From NCBI RefSeq assembly GCF_013416555.1, contig NZ_JACCFG010000006.1:1-64000 (forward strand): a DNA stretch of 64,000 bases. Reading direction: 5' to 3'. Below are positions 9,701 through 19,013 of this stretch, in pieces (position 1 is the stretch's first letter; each line of letters opens with the position of its first letter). The notes below the pieces were generated by a model. The model was not told the DNA's origin and did no database searches. It saw only the letters and a list, made by a program, of their open reading frames with translations. This DNA comes from Sphingomonas sp. R-74633 (GTDB lineage Bacteria; Pseudomonadota; Alphaproteobacteria; Sphingomonadales; Sphingomonadaceae). Made by a program: the position numbers and the translations under genes.

Positions 9701-9850
9701 ACGTTCTTCCTGAACGTGAAGAACCTGCTCGACGCACGCGCACCGGTCGCTCCGGCGGCTTATGCGAGCGCGCCGAACTTCCTGACTACCTGGCACTATG
9801 CCGGCCTTATCGGCCGCCAGTTCCGGGCGGGGGCGACCTTCAAGTTCTGA
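6791..9850 (+). CDS. TonB-dependent outer-membrane receptor
   Basis: The 1019-residue protein has a signal peptide ending PAYAQ, a TonB box-like stretch (DSIVVTGS), a plug domain (TPSPVTVLTSDSLAKAGITT, LRGLGVSSTLVLVDGLRS, VEVLKDGASSTYGADAIGGV) and a 22-strand-type barrel finishing in aromatic Phe (GATFKF). The conserved barrel segments RGTYSQGFRAPTFAEAGP and NPNLEPEKSRSFTAG are present. I chose the ATG at 6791 because it begins the signal peptide; the open frame continues far upstream through mtnP and FKBP in a wrong frame. It imports an unidentified large substrate (siderophore, glycan or peptide). No dedicated neighbour reveals the ligand. Confidence 0.93.
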   Translation: MLHPKTNLRHLARSAAPLALALGMIAAPAYAQTAPADAPQDKPAAEEGDSIVVTGSLLRRTDTETPSPVTVLTSDSLAKAGITTMSDAIRSISADSAGSIGTGFQTGFSAGGSAVSLRGLGVSSTLVLVDGLRSTNFPINDDGHNAYVDLNSLPFSLVDRVEVLKDGASSTYGADAIGGVVNIILKKQFNGIAGTVEGGASEQGDAGHIRADLTAGFGDYEKTGFNFYINGEYQRDDRVSNHDRGFPYNTQDLTPIGGIDNNTADSGLTVNTPTAYVVRTTQGDLNNPLSGGTAVTNDPGQTYATYTALGIANCARPTYAVTTGAARGVGCPYDLTDLYRQIQPLQERYSVNGRLSVRLSDNIEGYLTGSFSRSYVSITSAFPSAIRQTQPFGGSPLVATSNPGVVLPYFVCSAGTNCATATDRRLNPNNPYATNAAATPAIAAANAARIYYLFGDIPGGSERTNDVYRFSGGLNGSFANDSWRWRVEGVYARDNLEITQHGLINIAALRTAINTGSYNFVNPSQNTQAVRSALAPDKTTPSYSEMYSADASITGELAQLAGGPLQLAVGGQVRHETLENNNQNAALDTYGLTTSSAFGSHTVYAAFAELDAPLLKSLDLNLSGRYDHYSEGYGRFSPKVGIKFTPIREFAIRGTYSQGFRAPTFAEAGPRSQYAGFVTITPPGAFCAQHGGTNNAGSCSNGGNPYNFQYSVGRGFAGNPNLEPEKSRSFTAGAIFQPAKWFSATVDYYNVKKTNLVANGPLAGAAINAYYSVAGNSYPSAAAASAAGCAAVAAVGAGYSCNLIDGVDPLFPNALPRVLIVNAPFVNVNSDTTEGLDFSATLSTKFGGGVKFTSRVEATYVLRYDRDTAAGIQRFAGSFGPYDLSSGNGTPRIRGNWQNTLDFGNYTISATTYYVGRIKEVSTDQGNLSTSCAANLYKVPASAPGYEKFCYVNSFINVDLNQTFRVNDQFTFFLNVKNLLDARAPVAPAAYASAPNFLTTWHYAGLIGRQFRAGATFKF

Positions 9851-9875
9851 CAGCGGCTTGAAGATCGTAAAAACG

Positions 9876-9907
9876 GGGCGGTCTCCTTCGGGAGGCCGCC
9901 CTTTTCT
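9876..9907 (+). terminator. Intrinsic terminator after TonB receptor
   Basis: GGGCGGTCTCC, a TTCG loop, and GGAGGCCGCCC form an 11-bp stem with one G-T pair, followed by TTTTCTT. It ends the receptor transcript 26 bp after its stop codon. Confidence 0.9.
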
Positions 9908-9909
9908 TG

Positions 9910-10281
9910 TCATTCGTGGAGGGCGCGATCCTGGCCGGGCGCGTGCTCGCTCAGCGCCGCCTGCTCGACCACCGGTCCGCCGCCCGACCAGCGCGCCTGC
10001 TCCATATGCTTCCACGCCTTGTGCATGCGGGCGTGGGGGGTGCTGAGACCGAGCCGCGCGGTGGCTTCGTCCCAGCCGTCCGCCGCGTGGACCAGCGGGA
10101 TCACCGCCGGCTGCGGATCGAAGCTGGCGGCCCAGCCGCTGATCGCGCCCGCATTGGTGAGCGCCAGCGCGGCGGCGGTGGTGGCGATCACGCCGACCGT
10201 CCAGCGCAGCGCGCCGCGTGGATCGGCTTCCTCGGCCAGATCGGTGGGGAATTCGTAGCTGTCGCGGATGCGCGCTTCCAT
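9910..10281 (-). CDS. Small membrane protein of the O-acetylation cassette
   Basis: The 123-residue protein has one central hydrophobic segment (WTVGVIATTAAALALTNAGA, about residues 26-45) and a C-terminal soluble part rich in Trp, His and charged residues (GWDEATARLGLSTPHARMHK). I do not recognise a family. The ATG at 10281 lies 10 bp after the MBOAT stop codon, so it is almost certainly the last gene of that operon. By position it may be an accessory protein of polysaccharide acetylation; that is inference only. A longer reading would begin at 10341 inside the MBOAT gene. Confidence 0.65.
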   Translation of the reverse strand: MEARIRDSYEFPTDLAEEADPRGALRWTVGVIATTAAALALTNAGAISGWAASFDPQPAVIPLVHAADGWDEATARLGLSTPHARMHKAWKHMEQARWSGGGPVVEQAALSEHAPGQDRALHE

Positions 10282-10291
10282 TGGGGCCTCC

Positions 10292-11698
10292 TCAGAACCG
10301 GAAATAGATGAAGGGCGCGACGCCTTCGTAGCGCATCGCATCGACCACCAGCATCGTCGCTGCCAGGGCGATCGCGAGGGCCGGGGCGGGCAGGGTACGC
10401 AGGCGCTGCGCCGCGCGCTGCATCGCGTCCCAGGGCAAGGCGTGGATCGCCAGGCCGAACAGGATCAGCGCCACGACCAGCGGCGTCGCCGTCATCGCGC
10501 CGGTGGCGGGGGCGAAGATCCCGCCGAGATAGGCGATGGCGTCTCCGAAGCTCGCCGCACGGAAGAAGACCCAGCCGAGCACCACGACATGGAAGGTGAG
10601 CGCGACCTTCGCCCAATGCGGCAGCACCCAGGCCTTGGTGACCTCCGAGCGCGCCCACCAGCGCTCGACGCAGAGCGCCGCACCGTGCAGTCCGCCCCAG
10701 ATCACGAAGGTCCAGGCGGCGCCGTGCCACAAGCCGCCGAGCAGCATCGTGATCATCAAATTGCGATAGACCCGCGTCTTGCCGCCGCGATTGCCGCCGA
10801 GCGCATCGATATAGAGATAGTCGCGCAGCCAGCGGGACAGGCTGATGTGCCAGCGCCGCCAGAATTCCTGGAGCGAGGCTGCGCGATAGGGCCGGTCGAA
10901 ATTGCGCGGGAAGCGGTAGCCGAGCAGCGCCGCGATGCCGATTGCCATGTCCGAATAGGCGGAGAAGTCGCAATAGATCTGCACCGCATAGCCATAAGCG
11001 GCGAGGACAAGGTCGACCGATCCGTGCATCGCCGGCGTTTCGAACACCGGGTCGACAAAGGCCGTGGCGAGCTCGGAGGCGATCACCGCCTTCTTGAACA
11101 AGCCCCAGACGATCAGCAGCAGCCCCATCGTGACCATGCCGCGGTTGAGCTTCGGCTTTTCCTGGAATTGCGGCACGAGATCCGAAGCGCGGACGATCGG
11201 GCCGGCGACGAGGTGCGGGAAGAACGACATCAGCAGCAGGATGTCGAGCAGCCGCGCCGCGGGTACCCGGCCCTTATAGACGTCGACCGCGTAGCTGATC
11301 CCCTGGAAGGTGAAGAACGAGATGCCGACGGGCAGGATCACCTGCATCAGCGCGGCGTCCTGCTTCACGCCGAACAGCTCGAGCAGGTTGCCGCCTTGCT
11401 CGGCGAAGAAGTCGAAATATTTGAAGAAGCCGAGCATCAGCAGATTGACGACCACGCCGCCGAGCATCAGCGCCTTGCGCCGGCGTGCGTCCTCGCTGCG
11501 GGCGATCAGCGCGGCGACGCCCCAGTTCATCACCGCCGAGATGATCAGCAGTGGCACGAAGCGCCAGTCCCAGGCGCCGTAGAAGATCCAGCTGGCGATC
11601 AGCAGGACCAGCTTGCGCCAGTCGTTGGAGGTGGTGCTCCAGGTGAAGGCGAACACCACAAGGAAGAACAGCCCGAAGCTCAGCGTGGGGAACAGCAT
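10292..11698 (-). CDS. MBOAT-family O-acyltransferase (AlgI-like)
   Basis: The 468-residue polytopic membrane protein is an AlgI/PatA-type O-acyltransferase. Landmarks are MLFPTLSFGLFFLVVFAF at the N-terminus, FFKYFDFFAE, LPVGISFFTFQGISYAVDVY, FFPHLVAGPIVRASDL, QIYCDFSAYSDMAIGIAALL, WHISLSRWLRDYLYI and the invariant catalytic histidine in LGGLWHGAAW. Such proteins move acetyl groups across the inner membrane for transfer onto an exopolysaccharide. It starts 1 bp after the stop of the SGNH gene upstream, in a tight four-gene operon. The polymer is unknown because no synthase lies nearby. Confidence 0.92.
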   Translation of the reverse strand: MLFPTLSFGLFFLVVFAFTWSTTSNDWRKLVLLIASWIFYGAWDWRFVPLLIISAVMNWGVAALIARSEDARRRKALMLGGVVVNLLMLGFFKYFDFFAEQGGNLLELFGVKQDAALMQVILPVGISFFTFQGISYAVDVYKGRVPAARLLDILLLMSFFPHLVAGPIVRASDLVPQFQEKPKLNRGMVTMGLLLIVWGLFKKAVIASELATAFVDPVFETPAMHGSVDLVLAAYGYAVQIYCDFSAYSDMAIGIAALLGYRFPRNFDRPYRAASLQEFWRRWHISLSRWLRDYLYIDALGGNRGGKTRVYRNLMITMLLGGLWHGAAWTFVIWGGLHGAALCVERWWARSEVTKAWVLPHWAKVALTFHVVVLGWVFFRAASFGDAIAYLGGIFAPATGAMTATPLVVALILFGLAIHALPWDAMQRAAQRLRTLPAPALAIALAATMLVVDAMRYEGVAPFIYFRF

Positions 11699-11699
11699 C

Positions 11700-12914
11700 T
11701 TATTGGTCCGAAGTTGCGAAGCGGACGAGATCGTCTTCGAGCAGCTGCGCGACTGCGCGGCCGCCGGCGGACGTGAGATGGACATAGTCGCCGCGCATCC
11801 GGCCATCGGCGACCCAGCGCACGGCGGCGCAAGGCCCGCCCATCCGCGCGCCCCAATCCCACCAGGCGAAGTGCATCTCCTGCGCGACTTCACGCTGGAT
11901 CGAACGGACGCGGCCGAGCGCGGGCGGCTCGAACAGCGGTGGCTTGGCGGGATCGGCGGCGGGGCAGCCGATCAAGGCGCCCTCGGCATTGGCCCGCAGC
12001 GCCGGGTTGCGGCTGAGCGCTTGCGGCGGACCGAGCATGAGGAGCGGCACCCCCGGCGCGAGGCGGCGCAGCCGATTGACCTGCTCGATCAGCGTGGCGC
12101 GATAGGTGTTGGGGTCGAAATGCGGGGCGAAGCCCTCATTGGTGCCGAAGGCGAGGACGATCAGGTCGGGCGCATAGGCGCCGAGTTCCGCAGCCAACAC
12201 ATCATCGTCGATGCGGGCGAAATGCTGGAGCTGCGACCCGACGATGCCGAGATTGGACAGCACCACGCCGCCATGATCGCGGAAGGTCGCCCAGCTGGTG
12301 AGCGTCACCGCGCCCTTGTCGGCGATCACGTCGATTGCGGTCTGCGGCGTGTCGTAGCGGAGCGTGGTGCAGCGCGGCTCGACGATATCGGAATTGAGAT
12401 CGATCGTCCGCACATCGTCACCGGTCTTCACCGCGACGCTGCGCGTGACCATGTTTGTCAGGGCGCACAGCACGAAACGGTCGAACGCCATCGCCGGATC
12501 GGCGGTCAGCGCCATGCGGGCATCGGGCGTGGTGGAGGTGAGCGTAAAGCCGGACAGGCCGAGCGGAGGACGCGGCGGTGCCGATCCCGGGCCGAAGCTC
12601 GCGGCGACCTGCCAGCTGGGCGACATCGTCACGGTCACGCCGCGGGTGAGATAGCCGGCATAAGGTCGGCCGGGCGGCAGCACCCCGCGCCCGCCGCGGC
12701 CGCCTTCATCCTGGACCAGGTCGCGCCAGGCACCGGTGAGCGCATCGCCCGCAGTGTGGCTGTCGCCGATCTGGAGGATGTGCAGCGGCTCGACGCCCGC
12801 CGCGCCGCTGCGCGCGGCATTCAGCCGTGCAGCCCAGGGGCCGAGCGTGTCGAAATTGCAGACCGGCCCGGTGCAGGGCGCGGCTTGCAGCAGCAGGGCG
12901 AGCAGCGCGCTCAC
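11700..12914 (-). CDS. SGNH/GDSL hydrolase-type acetyltransferase, periplasmic
   Basis: The 404-residue product starts at a GTG overlapping the stop codon of the preceding gene (the GTGA arrangement). It begins with a short signal-like stretch (VSALLALLLQAAPC). Three SGNH blocks are visible: LHILQIGDSHTAGD (nucleophile Ser, about residue 56), LAFGTNEGF (block III Asn) and YVHLTSAGGRA (block V His). The GDSHTAGD form resembles periplasmic acetyl-transferring proteins that work with MBOAT partners in cell-wall or exopolysaccharide acetylation. It is the second gene of the four-gene minus-strand operon. Confidence 0.85.
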   Translation of the reverse strand: MSALLALLLQAAPCTGPVCNFDTLGPWAARLNAARSGAAGVEPLHILQIGDSHTAGDALTGAWRDLVQDEGGRGGRGVLPPGRPYAGYLTRGVTVTMSPSWQVAASFGPGSAPPRPPLGLSGFTLTSTTPDARMALTADPAMAFDRFVLCALTNMVTRSVAVKTGDDVRTIDLNSDIVEPRCTTLRYDTPQTAIDVIADKGAVTLTSWATFRDHGGVVLSNLGIVGSQLQHFARIDDDVLAAELGAYAPDLIVLAFGTNEGFAPHFDPNTYRATLIEQVNRLRRLAPGVPLLMLGPPQALSRNPALRANAEGALIGCPAADPAKPPLFEPPALGRVRSIQREVAQEMHFAWWDWGARMGGPCAAVRWVADGRMRGDYVHLTSAGGRAVAQLLEDDLVRFATSDQ

Positions 12915-13822
12915 TTGCCGGCCTCCTTCGGCGCGGGCTCGGCGATCGTGCGGGTGGCGTCGACATAGTCGCGGATCCGCCCGGCTAGGACGCGGGTAAT
13001 CCAGACATAGCCGGTCATCGACATATGGATGCCGTCCCCGGCGCGCATCAGCGTGCGCTCGCCGGTCTTCGGATCGGGAAGATACGCGGCGTACTGGCCC
13101 TTGGTGTCGGACGCGACCGGGCGGCTGTCGAGGAAGGGCACGTCGAGCTTGGCCATCTCGGAGGCGTAGAAATCGTTGATCGCGCCCACCTGCGCATCGA
13201 ACGCGGCGTCGCGCATCCGGGGCAGGCCGACCCAATAGACCAGCGCATTGTGCTGGCGGAGCAGCGCGACATAGCGCTCGATCCGCTTGCCGATCTGCGC
13301 CTTCCACAGATCGCCCATCAGCGGGGCGTGCTTGCCCTCGTCGGTGATGATCCCCTGCGCGTCATTGGCGCCGAACGAGATCACCGCGACGTCGATCTTG
13401 TCGTCGCCGAGCTGCTCGGCGGCATGCGCCTCGAGGTTGAGCGTGCGGTAGCGGGTGAAACCGCTGGCCGGCTGGCTGTACTTGATCACTTGATAGCCGT
13501 CCGCCGGCTTGAGCTGGCGCTGCAGTCCCGACCAGACGCCATCGCCATAGCTGTCGCCAAACACCGCGACACGAACGGGGCGGTTCGCACGAAGCGTGGA
13601 GATCAGCTGACGTTGCGCGGGGGCCGCGCATTGTCTTGCACCGGTTACCTCGGGCGGACGCAAAGTTGCGTCCTTATGTACAGCAGGCGAACAACTGCCG
13701 TTGATTACTGTAGACCTGGCAGGCCCCGGGCCTCCCAGGAAGCTGAATCCAATTGCGACTCCTACGGACACACCGAGGAGAAGGACCGCGGAGCGGTCCA
13801 TTACTAGTTTTGTGAGTTGCAT
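12911..13822 (-). CDS. Membrane-anchored SGNH hydrolase (DUF459-like)
   Basis: The product is about 303 residues. It has one N-terminal transmembrane anchor (AVLLLGVSVGVAIGFSFLGG), a linker, then an SGNH domain with VAVFGDSYGDGVW (Ser block), AVISFGANDAQG (Asn block) and RAGDGIHMSMTGY (Asp-x-x-His block). The start is ambiguous: ATGs occur at 13822 and 13801, and an in-frame ATG at 13915 would add an AT-rich segment whose composition looks non-coding, so I prefer 13822. It is the first gene of the O-acetylation operon; its stop overlaps the GTG of the second SGNH gene. Confidence 0.82.
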   Translation of the reverse strand: MQLTKLVMDRSAVLLLGVSVGVAIGFSFLGGPGPARSTVINGSCSPAVHKDATLRPPEVTGARQCAAPAQRQLISTLRANRPVRVAVFGDSYGDGVWSGLQRQLKPADGYQVIKYSQPASGFTRYRTLNLEAHAAEQLGDDKIDVAVISFGANDAQGIITDEGKHAPLMGDLWKAQIGKRIERYVALLRQHNALVYWVGLPRMRDAAFDAQVGAINDFYASEMAKLDVPFLDSRPVASDTKGQYAAYLPDPKTGERTLMRAGDGIHMSMTGYVWITRVLAGRIRDYVDATRTIAEPAPKEAGK

Positions 13823-14262
13823 GGTGAGCCAGTCTATTAGAGCCCGGCGCATCAATAGGGCGAGATAAAAGTAGAGTCTAGATGGATTCTGTATTGACAG
13901 GAAATATTTCTTCATATTTCCAAGTATATAATCTTAATGATGTCCTTAACGAGCGAGGGGTTTTGAAGGCTATTGCGCGATATCGTCGAAAGCGCCGAGG
14001 TTATAAGTGAAGACGCTAATAGTATTTGGTCAGGCTATTTATGAATTTTACTTCATGGCAAATTTATCGGGATATTTTCTGGGGGCGTTAGGGCGCGCCA
14101 TATCAAATGGCGGCGAGTCGCTGCGCCGATATTTTGATATGCGAATGATTATCACTTCGGCGCAGGTTAAGCTGAGGCAGGCCGTGGCGATGGCGCGATG
14201 AGTCGAGTGTGCTAACTTTGCCTCGGATTTGCGTACGCGCAGCGGCACTGCCTGATTCGCAC
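13823..14262. other. AT-rich intergenic gap upstream of acetylation operon
   Basis: About 440 bp between the acetylation operon and the aconitase terminator is clearly AT-richer than the surroundings (runs such as TTCATATTTCCAAGTATATA and ATTTTGATATGCGAATGATT). It probably contains the promoter of the minus-strand operon. The only plausible coding content is a 64-codon plus-strand frame at 14007. No mobile-element ends or tRNA-like structure were found. Confidence 0.5.
14007..14201 (+). CDS. Possible small membrane-associated protein
   Basis: This 64-codon frame starts at GTG with a GAGG ribosome binding site 6 bp upstream. The product MKTLIVFGQAIYEFYFMANL... is hydrophobic and aromatic in its N-terminal half and basic in its C-terminal half (for example GGESLRRYFDMRMI). 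It lies inside the AT-rich gap and uses AT-rich codons unlike neighbouring genes. I do not recognise a family. It could equally be a chance frame, since there is no independent coding evidence. Confidence 0.25.
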   Translation: MKTLIVFGQAIYEFYFMANLSGYFLGALGRAISNGGESLRRYFDMRMIITSAQVKLRQAVAMAR

Positions 14263-14294
14263 AAAAAAAGAGGGAGGGCCGAAGCCCTCCCTCT
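14263..14294 (-). terminator. Intrinsic terminator of acnA
   Basis: Read on the minus strand, AGAGGGAGGGC, a TTCG loop and GCCCTCCCTCT form a perfect 11-bp stem followed by seven T. It lies about 25 bp beyond the aconitase stop codon. Confidence 0.93.
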
Positions 14295-14318
14295 CGTGTT
14301 TCCATCCGATCCTATGGA

Positions 14319-16988
<2,670 letters not shown>

Positions 16989-17265
16989 GGGGCGCGGGGT
17001 CCTTTCCCTGTCTGTCCGGTCCCGGGGCGCTCGGGGGACGCTGGCCTATTGTAGACCGCGCGGGCGCGACGGGTGCTGCGAATGCGAAGATTCGGGGGTG
17101 CCCTTAGCGCGGGATGGGGGGGAGGGGAAGGGGAGGGTGATATAGAGAAGTGTGTGTCTCGCAGCCGCGACCGGAGTGGTTCCAGTAGCGCGCCGGTAAG
17201 CATTAGGGCGCTTGCGTCCGGGCGTTGAACAATTCTAGAACAAAGGCGGAATTTGCGCTTGTCGA
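16989..17265. other. Upstream region of acnA and left edge of R-M island
   Basis: This stretch separates divergent acnA and the methyltransferase. It contains a purine-rich run around 17110-17140 and, from about 17220, a switch to AT-richer sequence that marks the left boundary of the restriction-modification island. No ORF is convincing here. A TTG-started frame at 17225 is in frame with the methyltransferase but runs through its operator. Confidence 0.5.
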
Positions 17266-17304
17266 CTGGGACAAATTTCGACACCATGTCATAAATTGTC
17301 CCAG
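17266..17304. promoter_or_regulatory. Imperfect 39-bp palindrome, likely methyltransferase operator
   Basis: The outer arms CTGGGACAA (17266-17274) and TTGTCCCAG (17296-17304) are perfect 9-bp inverted repeats; across the whole 39 bp, 15 of 19 positions per half are symmetric. The right edge overlaps the AGAGG ribosome binding site of the methyltransferase. The half-site GGACAAATT closely resembles the operator bound by the N-terminal HTH of M.SsoII (recalled as GGACAAATTGTCC), supporting autoregulation by the HTH of the adjacent methyltransferase. Confidence 0.75.
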
Positions 17305-17311
17305 AGGTTTT

Positions 17312-18535
17312 ATGTCAGAGAATGAATTTGCAGCTTTGCGGCTGCGTGCAGGGCTCTCGGTTGATGAGCTTGCTCTAATGACTGGGTACAGTCCACGTCA
17401 GGTTTATCGTTGGGAGGCGGGAGACGGGGCTCCCCGCGAAGCAGCGCTTCATATGCTCAGGTCGATGGCTGCTGTCGAATCCGTTCCTGCGCTGAGTCGC
17501 TTCACTTTCATTGATCTTTTTGCAGGCATCGGTGGGTTGCGGCGCGGTTTCGATGCGATTGGCGGGCACTGTGTGTTCACGTCGGAATGGAATAAATTTG
17601 CGCAGCAGACATATGCGGCAAACTTCCGCGATAACCGCCAGATCGAAGGGGATATAACTAGGGTAAGAACGGACGATATTCCCGATCATGATGTGCTGGT
17701 CGCTGGATTCCCATGTCAGCCATTTTCAATTGCCGGTGTATCGAAGAAGAATTCTCTGGGGCGTAAACACGGATTTCTGGATGAAACCCAAGGAACGTTG
17801 TTCTTCGACGTGGCACGTATTCTGCGTGACAAGCGCCCTGCGGCTTTCCTGCTAGAGAATGTTAAAAATCTCACGAGCCACGATAAGGGGCGGACATTCG
17901 AGGTTATCGTAAAAACCCTGACGGAGGACTTGGGTTATAAGGTCTGGCACAAGGTCATTGATGCGCAGCATTTCGTGCCGCAGCATCGGGAACGAATTGT
18001 CATTGTCGGCTTTCGTGAGGACGTTCCATTCTCGTGGGACAATCTGACGTTGCCAGCGAAAGGTTCTGTTCGCCTGAAATCGATCCTGCATCCTGAAGAT
18101 GGTTCTGAGGCTGCGGAAGCGGCATATACTTTGGGAACCAAGGCGGCGGTCAATGGCAAGTACACGCTGACGGACAAGCTTTGGCAGTATCTCAGGAATT
18201 ACGCAGCAAAGCATAAGGCTGCGGGCAATGGATTTGGTTTCGGTCTTGTCGGGCCGAATGACGTCGCCCGGACTTTGTCTGCTCGCTACTATAAGGATGG
18301 CTCCGAGATACTCGTTAATCAGGGCAAGGGCGACAATCCCCGGCGACTGACACCGCGAGAATGTGCCCGCTTAATGGGCTATCCCGATGATTTCCGTATT
18401 CCTGTCTCCGACACTCAGGCGTATAAGCAGTTTGGTAATTCCGTAGCCGTGCCAGTTTTCGAGGAAGTCGCTCGAGCTATGCAGCCGCACATCAACGCGC
18501 TGCTGGAGATCGCAGAGTCGCGGAAAGCAGCCTGA
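17312..18535 (+). CDS. HTH-containing DNA (cytosine-5) methyltransferase
   Basis: The 407-residue protein begins with an XRE-type helix-turn-helix (residues about 5-50, ALRLRAGLSVDELALMTGYS), then a C5-methyltransferase: motif I FIDLFAGIGGLRRGFD (from residue 66), motif IV GFPCQPFSIAG with catalytic Cys135, motif VI LLENVKNL, motif VIII VPQHRERIVIVGF, motif IX RRLTPRECARLMG and motif X QFGNSVAVPV. This layout matches the M.SsoII/M.EcoRII group that modifies CCNGG/CCWGG-type sites and can repress its own gene. ATG 17312 is preferred over a TTG at 17225 because it has an AGAGG site. Codon use is AT-richer than the host. First gene of an R-M operon. Confidence 0.93.
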   Translation: MSENEFAALRLRAGLSVDELALMTGYSPRQVYRWEAGDGAPREAALHMLRSMAAVESVPALSRFTFIDLFAGIGGLRRGFDAIGGHCVFTSEWNKFAQQTYAANFRDNRQIEGDITRVRTDDIPDHDVLVAGFPCQPFSIAGVSKKNSLGRKHGFLDETQGTLFFDVARILRDKRPAAFLLENVKNLTSHDKGRTFEVIVKTLTEDLGYKVWHKVIDAQHFVPQHRERIVIVGFREDVPFSWDNLTLPAKGSVRLKSILHPEDGSEAAEAAYTLGTKAAVNGKYTLTDKLWQYLRNYAAKHKAAGNGFGFGLVGPNDVARTLSARYYKDGSEILVNQGKGDNPRRLTPRECARLMGYPDDFRIPVSDTQAYKQFGNSVAVPVFEEVARAMQPHINALLEIAESRKAA

Positions 18536-18538
18536 CGC

Positions 18539-18991
18539 TTGGCGGACGTTCACGATAGTGAGACTCGCAGTCGTAATATGGCGGCGATCCGCGGCGGAAA
18601 TACCAAGCCCGAAATGCAAATCAGGCGGGGTTTGCATGCCGCCGGGCTTCGCTTTCGGCTTCATGCGAAGGACCTTCCGGGTAAGCCGGATCTGGTATTT
18701 CCCCGCTGGCGGGCTGTGGTGTTCGTGAACGGCTGCTTCTGGCACCAGCATGATTGCCATCTCTTCAAATGGCCCGGCACGCGGCAGGCGTTCTGGCGAG
18801 ACAAGATCGGTCGCAACGCAGCCAATGACGCGAAGGCAGTTGCCGCTTTGCGTGCCGCTGGCTGGCGAGTGGGGAGTGTGTGGGAGTGCGCGCTTAAGGG
18901 GCGTACGAAGTTAGATTCATCTGAGACTATGCGGTGTCTTGCCGACTGGATACGGTCTGACCTGGAGACGATAACAATCCAGGGCGGTTGA
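18539..18991 (+). CDS. vsr: Very short patch repair endonuclease
   Basis: The 150-residue product nicks DNA at T:G mismatches that arise by deamination of 5-methylcytosine at the companion methyltransferase sites. The N-terminus ADVHDSETRSRNMAAIRGGN is the family signature, which supports the TTG start only 3 bp after the methyltransferase stop. Catalytic and zinc features are PGKPDLVFPRWR (Asp), VNGCFWHQHDCHLF (His/Cys cluster) and GWRVGSVWEC. Its presence implies that the methyltransferase makes 5-methylcytosine. Confidence 0.95.
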   Translation: MADVHDSETRSRNMAAIRGGNTKPEMQIRRGLHAAGLRFRLHAKDLPGKPDLVFPRWRAVVFVNGCFWHQHDCHLFKWPGTRQAFWRDKIGRNAANDAKAVAALRAAGWRVGSVWECALKGRTKLDSSETMRCLADWIRSDLETITIQGG

Positions 18992-19013
18992 TCTGATTAC
19001 CTCACTTTCCCAA

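Noticed and set aside
6569..10015. 1148-codon minus-strand open frame antisense to the TonB receptor
   Set aside because: Long antisense frames are expected in very GC-rich coding DNA. The protein has an Arg/Ala-rich, low-complexity composition and no domain.
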